From NCBI RefSeq assembly GCF_001440475.1, contig NZ_LLYB01000127.1:23597-58920 (forward strand): a DNA stretch of 35,324 nucleotides, in the 5' to 3' direction. Origin of the DNA: Bradyrhizobium lablabi. GTDB taxonomy: Bacteria > Pseudomonadota > Alphaproteobacteria > Rhizobiales > Xanthobacteraceae. Positions 29,019 to 35,324 of this stretch are shown piece after piece. The notes beneath the pieces are model-generated. The model had not been told where the DNA came from. It saw nothing but the letters and a program-made list of their open reading frames with translations, and ran no database searches. Position 1 is the first letter of the stretch; each line of letters opens with the position of its first letter. A program made the translations under genes and the position numbers.

Positions 29019-31454
29019 TCACACGTCGACATTGGCGCTGAGCGAATTGTCCTGGATGAATTCGCGGCGCGGCTCGACCACGTCACCCATCAGCTTGGTG
29101 AAGATGTCGTCGGCCTCGTCGACCTCCTTGACCTTCACCTGCAGCAGTGAGCGCTCGTTGGTGTCGAGCGTGGTTTCCCAGAGCTGGTCGGGGTTCATCT
29201 CGCCGAGGCCTTTGTAACGCTGCAGCGCCACGCCCTTGCGGCCGGCGTCGGTCACCGCCTCGAACAGGCTGACCGGCCCGTGAATCGCAGTCTCGGAATC
29301 CTTGCGGCGCAGCACGCCGGGCTTTGGATAGGCCTCCTGCAGCTTCGCAGCGTAGTCGTCGAGCTTGCGCGCGTCCGCAGAGCCGAGCAGGGCGTCGTCG
29401 ATGATGGCGACGTCCTTGACGCCGCGGATGGTGCGCTCGAACGAGAAGCCTTCGCCCTCGGTGAAGCGGCCGACCCAGCCGCGCTCGACCTCGTCGGCCA
29501 GCGCATCGAGCCGCTTGGCGATGTAGTCGGCGGCGGCGTTGGCGGTGGCGGTGTCGGCGGTGATCCTCGGGTTGAGTACGCCCGCGATCGCGGCCTGCTC
29601 GACCACCTTGCGGTTATAGCGGCTGTGCAGGTTGTTCAGGATGCTGCGGATGACGCGCGCGTCCTCCACCAGCGACAGCAGGTCGCGGCCGCCGCGCTCC
29701 GATCCTGTCGCCGGCCTGAAGACGCAGTCGTCGAGACCGGTTCCGATCAAATAATCTTCCAGCGCGCGCTCGTCCTTCAGGTACTGCTCGGACTTGCCGC
29801 GCGTCACCTTGTAGAGCGGCGGCTGCGCGATATAGAGGTGGCCACGGTCGATCAATTCGCGCATCTGCCGGTAGAAGAAGGTCAAGAGCAGCGTGCGGAT
29901 ATGGGCGCCGTCGACGTCGGCGTCCGTCATCACGATGATCTTGTGGTAGCGCAGCTTGTCGGCCGAGAAATCGTCGCTGATGCCGGTGCCGAGCGCGGTG
30001 ATCAGCGTGCCGATCTGCTCTGACGACAGCATCTTGTCGGTGCGGACGCGCTCGACATTGAGGATCTTGCCGCGCAGCGGCAGCACCGCCTGGAATTCGC
30101 GGTTGCGGCCCTGCTTGGCGCTGCCGCCGGCCGAGTCACCCTCGACGATGAACAGTTCCGACTTGGCCGGATCCTTCTCCTGACAGTCGGCGAGCTTGCC
30201 GGGCAGCGAGGAAACGCTGAGCGGGCTCTTGCGGGTCAGTTCGCGCGCCTTGCGGGCGGCTTCGCGCGCGGCGGCGGCCTGGATCACCTTGCCGACGATG
30301 ACTTTCGCTTCGGTCGGATGCTCCTCGAACCACGCGGCCAGCGCCTCGTTGAGGACGTTTTCGACCACCGGGCGCACTTCCGAGGACACCAGCTTGTCCT
30401 TGGTCTGCGACGAAAACTTCGGGTCCGGCACCTTCACCGACAGCACGGCGGTGAGGCCTTCGCGGCAATCGTCGCCGGTGAGCGCGATCTTCTCCTTCTT
30501 CGCGTTGGCCTCGGCATAGCCGTTGACCTGGCGCGTCAGCGCGCCGCGGAAACCGGCGAGATGGGTGCCGCCGTCGCGCTGCGGGATGTTGTTGGTGAAG
30601 CACAGCACGTTCTCGTGGTAGCTGTCGTTCCACCACAGCGCCGCCTCGACGCCGATGCCATTGGCTTCCGACCGCACCATGATCGGGATCGGCACGATCG
30701 CCTTCTTGTTGCGGTCGAGGTATTTGACGAACTCCTCGACGCCGCCGGCATATTGCATCTCCTCGCGCTTCTCGACCGCGTGACGCATGTCGGAGAGGAT
30801 GATGCGAACGCCGGAATTGAGGAAGGCGAGTTCGCGCAGCCTGTGTTCCAGGGTCGCGAAATCATACTCGATGTTCTTGAACGTCTCGGTCGAGGCGAGG
30901 AAGGTCACTTCGGTGCCGCGCTTGCCCTGCGCTTCGCCAACTACCTTCAGCGGCGCCACCGAGTCGCCATGGGCGAACTCGACGAAGTGTTCCTTGTCGT
31001 CGCGCCAGACCCTGAGCTTCAGCGAACTCGACAGCGCGTTGACGACGGAGACGCCGACGCCGTGCAGGCCGCCGGAAACCTTGTAGGAGTTCTGGTCGAA
31101 CTTACCGCCGGCATGGAGCTGGGTCATGATGACCTCGGCGGCGGAGATGCCTTCACCCTTGTGGATGTCGACGGGGATGCCGCGGCCGTCGTCGCGCACG
31201 GTAACGGAATTGTCCGCGTTGAGAACGACGTCGACGCGCGTGGCGTGGCCCGCAAGCGCCTCGTCGATGGCGTTGTCGACGACCTCGTAGACCATGTGGT
31301 GCAGGCCGGAACCGTCATCGGTGTCGCCGATATACATGCCCGGCCGCTTGCGCACGGCATCGAGGCCCTTCAACACCCGGATCGATTCCGCGCCGTACTC
31401 GACCGGAATTGGATGCTCAGTGTCGGCAGGGGTCTGCCGGGCAGGTTCTGTCAT
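29019..31454 (-). CDS. gyrB: DNA gyrase subunit B
   Basis: The ATPase and strand-passage subunit of gyrase, 811 residues. The GHKL ATPase domain shows YEVVDNAIDEALAG (Mg2+-binding Asn), DDGRGIPVDIH and GGLHGVGVSVVNALS. The TOPRIM domain has VEGDSAGGSAKQGR and the metal-binding DADVDGAHIRTLLL. The C-terminal end includes QRYKGLGEMNPDQLWETT and finishes VEPRREFIQDNSLSANVDV, the standard GyrB tail. The ATG at 31454 encodes MTEPARQTPADTEHPIPVEY. It is a target of quinolones and aminocoumarins, and an essential gene. It is convergent with the alpha/beta hydrolase. Unlike many bacteria, it is not directly next to recF: an acyltransferase gene on the other strand lies between them. Confidence 0.97.
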   Translation of the reverse strand: MTEPARQTPADTEHPIPVEYGAESIRVLKGLDAVRKRPGMYIGDTDDGSGLHHMVYEVVDNAIDEALAGHATRVDVVLNADNSVTVRDDGRGIPVDIHKGEGISAAEVIMTQLHAGGKFDQNSYKVSGGLHGVGVSVVNALSSSLKLRVWRDDKEHFVEFAHGDSVAPLKVVGEAQGKRGTEVTFLASTETFKNIEYDFATLEHRLRELAFLNSGVRIILSDMRHAVEKREEMQYAGGVEEFVKYLDRNKKAIVPIPIMVRSEANGIGVEAALWWNDSYHENVLCFTNNIPQRDGGTHLAGFRGALTRQVNGYAEANAKKEKIALTGDDCREGLTAVLSVKVPDPKFSSQTKDKLVSSEVRPVVENVLNEALAAWFEEHPTEAKVIVGKVIQAAAAREAARKARELTRKSPLSVSSLPGKLADCQEKDPAKSELFIVEGDSAGGSAKQGRNREFQAVLPLRGKILNVERVRTDKMLSSEQIGTLITALGTGISDDFSADKLRYHKIIVMTDADVDGAHIRTLLLTFFYRQMRELIDRGHLYIAQPPLYKVTRGKSEQYLKDERALEDYLIGTGLDDCVFRPATGSERGGRDLLSLVEDARVIRSILNNLHSRYNRKVVEQAAIAGVLNPRITADTATANAAADYIAKRLDALADEVERGWVGRFTEGEGFSFERTIRGVKDVAIIDDALLGSADARKLDDYAAKLQEAYPKPGVLRRKDSETAIHGPVSLFEAVTDAGRKGVALQRYKGLGEMNPDQLWETTLDTNERSLLQVKVKEVDEADDIFTKLMGDVVEPRREFIQDNSLSANVDV

Positions 31455-31531
31455 GTGAAGCCTTCGAGGGTGTCCCGAATCAGCTGCGCAATATGAGGCG
31501 CTGATTGCTCTATTTGTGCCATGAAAGAGGC

Positions 31532-31548
31532 ATTGCGCCTAGCGCAAT
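31532..31548. promoter_or_regulatory. Perfect dyad in the gyrB upstream region
   Basis: ATTGCGCCTAGCGCAAT has perfect 7-bp arms around CTA. It lies 78 bp before the gyrB ATG, in a gap that becomes A/T-rich further upstream (31549-31600). It could be an operator or a leader hairpin. No confident -10/-35 pair was found. Confidence 0.4.
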
Positions 31549-31698
31549 CTCTCTATCTACAAGTCTTTGAATAAATGGTGGTTTTTTACCCTTTTTCAAG
31601 GTCTTCAAGGGCCGATTCTGAGGGGCTCGAAAAGCGCGATTCGAAGGCCGATTTCGCGCCCTCGATCGTCTGTTTTTTGCGGGCCGTCGCGGGGAAAA

Positions 31699-33675
31699 AT
31701 GGTAGTCCGTCGCGGACCTGCTAGAGAGGACGGCACGACCGCTTGTGGACGTCGTCCGCCGTTGGTCGCGATCTCGGGTTCGTCTGCATTGTCCTCGCCC
31801 TCGCCAAAATATCGGCCGGATGTCGATGGCCTCCGGGCCATCGCGGTGATGCTGGTCCTGAATTTCCACGCGTTCCCGGATGCTGCGCCGGGTGGCTTCG
31901 TCGGCGTGGACGTGTTCTTCGTGATCTCGGGCTTTCTGATCACGGGCATCGTCGCGCGCGAGCTGGAACTCGGCCGCTTCAGCCTGATCGAGTTCTACAA
32001 TCGTCGGGTCCGGCGGATTTTCCCGGCGCTGATCGTGGTGCTCTGCGCGACATTGGTGCTGGGCTGGCTCTGGATGTTGCCGCAAGACCTGGCGCAACTC
32101 GGCAGCGACACGTTCGCCAGCGCGGCGTTTTTGGCCAATATCGCGCTGTTGCTGCAGTCCGGCTATTTCGACGTCGAATCCGCCAAAAAGCCGCTGCTGC
32201 ATCTGTGGTCGCTCGGCATCGAGGAACAGTTTTATCTGTTCTGGCCGCTGCTGCTGATACTCGCTTTCCGGCTGCGAAAGAGCATTCTTGCGGTGATCGC
32301 GCTGTTCGGCATCGCGTCTTTCGCGCTCAACGTGGTGCTGATCGGTTCGAATCCGGTCGCGGTCTTCTATCTGCCGTTTACCCGGGTCTTCGAATTGCTC
32401 GCAGGCGCTGCGCTGGCTTGCGGCTGGAACAAGGTCGGCCACAGTGTCAAAGCGAGCGATTGGCGCGCCTGGATCGGTGTGGCGCTGATCGCGGCGAGCG
32501 TCGTCATGCTCGACAGCCACCGCGCCTTTCCGGGCTGGTGGGCGGTGCTGCCGGTCGCCGGCAGCGCGCTGCTTTTGTCTGCGCCGGCTGCGTGGGTGAA
32601 CCGCGCCGTGCTGGCAAGCCGGCCTTTGGTGTGGATCGGGCTGATCAGCTACCCGCTCTATCTCTGGCACTGGCCGCTATTGGTATTCGCCGGCATGGTC
32701 AAATTCGCGCCGCTGACGCTGCCGGAACGCGAATTGATATTGCTCGCGAGCATGGTGCTGGCCTGGGTGACGTACCGGCTTGTCGAAACGCCGATCCGTT
32801 TCGGTACCCCGAGCCGGCGCAAGATGTTCGGCCTCGGGGCCGGCATCGCCATGATCGCGGCCGCGGGCTTTGCCGTCGTCTGGGGGCGCGGCTTCGACGA
32901 TCGGCTGCCGCCTGAAATCCGCGCCATGGCTAATGTGACGACGGAGAGTTTCAAGTGGCGGTTCCACGAATGCCTGCTCGATCTCAGCCGCGAAACGACG
33001 TTTGCCGATAGCTGCGTCGAGCGCGATCGCCGTCCGCTGGTTCTGACGTGGGGCGATTCGACCGCCGGCGCTCTGCTGCCCGGCCTGCGCAAGGCGCAGG
33101 AGGCGCGAAACTTCGGCATTGCGCAGCTTACCTCCAGTTCCTGCATTCCGGCGCTGAACGCCGACATCCCGGGCAACCCCAATTGCCGCGCGATGAACGA
33201 CAAGGTGTTTTCGCTCGTGCGTCAGATCGATCCCGACATCGTATTGCTGCACGGGACCTGGGAAAAGCATCTCGACAATGTCGCTGAGACGGTCGTCGCG
33301 CTGAAGAAGGAGACGAATGCCCGCGTTGTCGTTCTCGGGGGCGTGCCGGCGTGGAAGCGCGGACTTCCGTCCGAGGTGCTCAGATATTTCATGCTCCATC
33401 GCGCACTGATTCCGGAGCGTTCGCCCAGCGCATCGCCGCCCACCGCTTACGATGCCGTCATGCGCGCCAGGCTCGGGCCGCTCGGCGCGGAATTCATCTC
33501 GGCGTCGGACATCCTCTGCAACGCTGAAGGGTGCCTGACACGCATTGGCGATGCGGCGGGAGACCTCACCGCGAGCGATCAGGTGCACCTGACCGAAAAG
33601 GCGTCGGTGTTTCTGATCGAATCGATCATCGATCGTTTGCTCGGTGGCGAGGCGTCTGCAGGCAAGGGACGTTAG
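31699..33675 (+). CDS. Membrane O-acyltransferase with C-terminal SGNH domain (OafA/YrhL type)
   Basis: A 658-residue two-part enzyme. The N-terminal acyltransferase-3 domain has about ten membrane helices: KYRPDVDGLRAIAVMLVLNF, GGFVGVDVFFVISGFLITG, FYNRRVRRIFPAL, LLHLWSLGIEEQFYLFWPLL and SYPLYLWHWPLL. The C-terminal SGNH hydrolase-like domain has GDST near 452-455 (block I) and DQVH near 627-630 (block V). Such proteins acetylate or acylate O-antigen, peptidoglycan or exopolysaccharide, taking the acyl group across the inner membrane. The ATG at 31699 (GGGGAAAA upstream) is preferred; a TTG at 31567 would add 44 basic residues with no family match. Its last codon is 7 bp from the convergent recF stop. 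The acceptor cannot be predicted. Confidence 0.88.
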   Translation: MVVRRGPAREDGTTACGRRPPLVAISGSSALSSPSPKYRPDVDGLRAIAVMLVLNFHAFPDAAPGGFVGVDVFFVISGFLITGIVARELELGRFSLIEFYNRRVRRIFPALIVVLCATLVLGWLWMLPQDLAQLGSDTFASAAFLANIALLLQSGYFDVESAKKPLLHLWSLGIEEQFYLFWPLLLILAFRLRKSILAVIALFGIASFALNVVLIGSNPVAVFYLPFTRVFELLAGAALACGWNKVGHSVKASDWRAWIGVALIAASVVMLDSHRAFPGWWAVLPVAGSALLLSAPAAWVNRAVLASRPLVWIGLISYPLYLWHWPLLVFAGMVKFAPLTLPERELILLASMVLAWVTYRLVETPIRFGTPSRRKMFGLGAGIAMIAAAGFAVVWGRGFDDRLPPEIRAMANVTTESFKWRFHECLLDLSRETTFADSCVERDRRPLVLTWGDSTAGALLPGLRKAQEARNFGIAQLTSSSCIPALNADIPGNPNCRAMNDKVFSLVRQIDPDIVLLHGTWEKHLDNVAETVVALKKETNARVVVLGGVPAWKRGLPSEVLRYFMLHRALIPERSPSASPPTAYDAVMRARLGPLGAEFISASDILCNAEGCLTRIGDAAGDLTASDQVHLTEKASVFLIESIIDRLLGGEASAGKGR

Positions 33676-33682
33676 CGAGCTT

Positions 33683-34822
33683 CTAGCCGCGGCGGCTCAC
33701 CTGGCCGGATTCCACGTCGAAAATCTCGCCGGTCGCGCCGACATCGACGAAGGCCGCGGGATCGGCGCCGGTCATCCAGACCTGCGCGCCGAGCTTTGCG
33801 AGCTCATCGAACAGCGCCTTGCGCCTGTTGGGATCGAGATGGGCGACGACTTCGTCGAGCAGTAACAATGGCACGATGCCGGTCATCTCGGCGACGAGCG
33901 TGGCGTGGGCCAGCACCAGTCCGATCAAGAGCGCCTTCTGCTCGCCGGTGGAGGCGTCGCGCGCCGGCATGTTTTTCGGCGCATAAACCACCTGCAGGTC
34001 GGTAAGATGGGGGCCGTCCAGCGTGCGGCCGGCCGCGGCGTCGCGGGCGCGGCTGGCGCGCAGGATCTCGCGGTAGCGATCCTCCACTGATGTCGCTGAC
34101 TCGTTGACCAGCGCGTTTTCCATCCAGCCGTCGAGCATGATCTGCGCCGACGGGAAGGCGGATGCCGCGCCACGTTCGCGCAGCATCGCCGCGAGCCGCG
34201 TCACGGTCTGGCCGCGGGTAGCCGCGACCGCGACCGCAAGCTCGGCGGTCTCGCGCTCGATCGCGTCGCACCAATGGTCGTCATAGTTGCGCACTTCGAG
34301 CAGGCGGTTGCGCGAACGCAGCGAGCGCTCCAGTGCCGAGACGCGGCTGGAATGCTCGCTGTCGATCGCCAGCACCAGGCGGTCGAAGAAGCGCCGCCGT
34401 TCGGAAGCAGCACCCAGAAACAGCCCGTCCATCGCCGGCGTCAGCCATACCATGCGCAAGTGATCGCCGAACGCGGTCGCCGAACTTACGGGCTCACGGT
34501 CGATCCGGCAGCGCCGGCTGGTGGAGGCGGCCTCCGCCGCCGGCGCATCGATGCCGGTGCCGAGCGTGGCAAGTCCGAGCGCGCCCTCGACCTCGGCGGA
34601 GACCGCCCAGGAGCCGTTGCCCTGATTGTCGGCGACATCCTCCAGCGTCGCCCGCCGCAGGCCGCGTCCGGGCGAGAGAAACGAGATTGCCTCCAGGCAA
34701 TTGGTCTTGCCGGCGCCGTTCGGCCCGACCAGCACCACGACATCCCCGCGCGTCTGCACGCTTCCCGCGCGATAGTTGCGGAAGTGCGTCAGTGACAGGC
34801 GGTTGATGCGAGAGGGGGTCAT
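33683..34822 (-). CDS. recF: DNA replication and repair protein RecF
   Basis: A 379-residue SMC/ABC-type ATPase that binds gapped DNA and, with RecO and RecR, helps load RecA. It starts MTPSRINRLSLTHFRNYRAG, the family's usual LxxFRNY opening. Walker A is GPNGAGKTN (33-41). The signature motif is STGEQKALLIGLVLAHA, and Walker B is PLLLLDEVVAHLD followed by RRKALFDEL. The ATG at 34822 has no strong ribosome binding site. recF is commonly between dnaN and gyrB near the origin. Here the gyrB side is separated by an opposing acyltransferase gene and the other side carries a repeat-bracketed DUF559 gene; dnaN would be expected beyond the right edge. Confidence 0.96.
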   Translation of the reverse strand: MTPSRINRLSLTHFRNYRAGSVQTRGDVVVLVGPNGAGKTNCLEAISFLSPGRGLRRATLEDVADNQGNGSWAVSAEVEGALGLATLGTGIDAPAAEAASTSRRCRIDREPVSSATAFGDHLRMVWLTPAMDGLFLGAASERRRFFDRLVLAIDSEHSSRVSALERSLRSRNRLLEVRNYDDHWCDAIERETAELAVAVAATRGQTVTRLAAMLRERGAASAFPSAQIMLDGWMENALVNESATSVEDRYREILRASRARDAAAGRTLDGPHLTDLQVVYAPKNMPARDASTGEQKALLIGLVLAHATLVAEMTGIVPLLLLDEVVAHLDPNRRKALFDELAKLGAQVWMTGADPAAFVDVGATGEIFDVESGQVSRRG

Positions 34823-34856
34823 GATCAGTCAGCGTCAGCCTTTCTTCCCCTCTCCC

Positions 34857-34907
34857 CTTGTGGGAGAGGGTGGCGCCTCACGAAGTGAGGCGACGGGTGA
34901 GGGGTTC
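34857..34907. repeat. Left inverted repeat bracketing the DUF559 gene
   Basis: The 51-bp element runs from CTTGTGGGAGAGGGTGGCGC to GACGGGTGAGGGGTTC. It contains a hairpin with arms GCCTCAC and GTGAGGC. Its reverse complement recurs at 35274-35324. It ends exactly where the DUF559 stop codon (TAA, 34908-34910 on the minus strand) begins. Confidence 0.85.
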
Positions 34908-35321
34908 TTACCGCTCGGCGAGCTTTACGAAAATGTCCTCCAGCACGGCCGAGCGTTCTTGCAGCACATCGTTGTTCCAGTAGCGGGCAATTCGAAATCC
35001 TTCGGCGATCAACACCGCTTCCCTCGCTTCATCGGGTGTCGATGATGCGTGCTGACTTCCATCGATCTCAATGATCAGCCGCTTCTCGAAACAGACAAAA
35101 TCGAGAATGAAGTTTTGGAACGGAACTTGTCGTCGAAATTTGAAACGCGCGAGGCGCCGGTCGCGAAGCAGCCGCCACATCGCCAGCTCCGCATCGGTGG
35201 GCTCGTGACGCATCTTCCTGGCGAAGCCGCGGATGCGCTTGGCGACTGGCCGATGGTTGGGTGTCTGCGGCGCGAACCCCTCACCCGTCGCCGAACTTCG
35301 TTCGGCGCCACCCTCTCCCAC
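34908..35321 (-). CDS. DUF559 endonuclease-like protein (Vsr/PD-(D/E)xK fold)
   Basis: The open frame gives 137 residues from a GTG at 35321, but its first ~17 residues (MGEGGAERSSATGEGFA) are translated from the bracketing repeat and may not be real. An ATG at 35213 (MRHEPTDAELAMWRLLRDRR) would give 101 residues; a start between these is possible. The rest is a clear DUF559 domain: ARKMRHEPTDAELAMWRLLR, RLARFKFRRQVPFQNFILDF, VCFEKRLIIEIDGSQH and AEGFRIARYWNNDVL. The D-x(n)-E-x-D pattern (ILDF...IIEIDG) matches the Vsr-like/PD-(D/E)xK nuclease core. DUF559 proteins are widespread and mostly uncharacterised. The gene exactly fills the space between two inverted 51-bp repeats, which suggests it moves or spreads with them. 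Confidence 0.82.
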   Translation of the reverse strand: MGEGGAERSSATGEGFAPQTPNHRPVAKRIRGFARKMRHEPTDAELAMWRLLRDRRLARFKFRRQVPFQNFILDFVCFEKRLIIEIDGSQHASSTPDEAREAVLIAEGFRIARYWNNDVLQERSAVLEDIFVKLAER

Positions 35322-35324
35322 AAG
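35274..35324. repeat. Right inverted repeat bracketing the DUF559 gene
   Basis: The 51-bp element runs from GAACCCCTCACCCGTCGCC to GCGCCACCCTCTCCCACAAG, the reverse complement of the left copy except in the hairpin core. Here the hairpin arms are GCCGAAC and GTTCGGC. It overlaps the first codons of the long DUF559 frame and is cut by, or ends at, the window edge. Confidence 0.85.

Noticed and set aside
30318..31496. A 392-codon plus-strand frame antisense to gyrB
   Set aside because: It is the complement of a highly conserved essential gene and has no ribosome binding site or domain.
31567..31698. TTG start at 31567 giving a longer acyltransferase
   Set aside because: The added 44 residues are basic and low in complexity with no family match; ATG 31699 with GGGGAAAA upstream is better.
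31510..32670. A 386-codon minus-strand frame opposite the acyltransferase, which could restore a minus-strand gene between recF and gyrB
   Set aside because: The plus strand encodes clear acyltransferase-3 motifs there; the minus frame is Gln/Arg/Asp-rich shadow sequence.
1..35324. CRISPR arrays, tRNA or rRNA genes, complete insertion sequences, prophage genes
   Set aside because: No regular spacer-repeat pattern, cloverleaf with a TTC-loop match, transposase or phage structural gene was seen on either strand by reading; short tRNAs could be missed without a scan.

Overview
The window is high-GC alphaproteobacterial chromosome, most likely Bradyrhizobium or a close relative (Rhodopseudomonas/Afipia group). 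The reasons are the strong G/C bias at third positions, the gene families present, a recF/gyrB neighbourhood typical of the origin-proximal chromosome, and several families of intergenic palindromic repeats of the kind common in Bradyrhizobium genomes. This placement rests on recognition, not on a database search. No tRNA, rRNA, CRISPR array, complete insertion sequence or prophage was seen.

Layout. 1-1504 (-): murJ, the lipid II flippase, cut by the left edge. 1597-2598 (+): a PfkB/adenosine-kinase-type kinase. 2755-10160: metabolic genes, namely a fatty acyl-CoA synthetase, a beta-lactamase-fold serine hydrolase, a small hypothetical protein, gabD-type succinate-semialdehyde dehydrogenase, an enoyl-CoA hydratase and a zinc alcohol dehydrogenase. 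These are separated by palindromic repeats. 10577-13239: purC, a pirin and a GNAT acetyltransferase. 13317-16012 (+): a membrane-embedded AraC-type regulator followed by an exported serine hydrolase; three direct repeats with AraC-like spacing lie between them. 16031-17635: a PtrR-like LysR regulator divergent from DUF1127 and DUF1330 genes. 17638-20248: an MmgE/PrpD protein and a FUSC membrane protein. 20245-23758 (-): a tandem pair of 441-residue proteins with C-terminal SMI1/KNR4 (SUKH) domains, next to a 2-hydroxychromene-2-carboxylate isomerase-like gene. 23847-27093 (-): DUF2867, a MATE transporter and a MurA-type enolpyruvyl transferase. 27301-28997: an HxlR regulator divergent from an alpha/beta hydrolase. 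29019-34822: gyrB and recF (-), with a membrane O-acyltransferase/SGNH gene on the opposite strand between them. 34857-35324: a DUF559 nuclease-like gene exactly bracketed by inverted copies of a hairpin repeat.

Most of the window is ordinary chromosomal housekeeping and catabolism. The parts that stand out are: (1) the DUF559 gene enclosed by inverted palindromic repeats whose hairpin stems differ in sequence but keep pairing; (2) the tandem SUKH duplication, whose junction retains a few bases of both neighbouring genes; (3) the membrane AraC regulator, direct-repeat operator and serine hydrolase cassette; (4) a MurA with Asp in place of the fosfomycin-target Cys; (5) an alpha/beta hydrolase with two credible starts, one adding a Tat-like leader.
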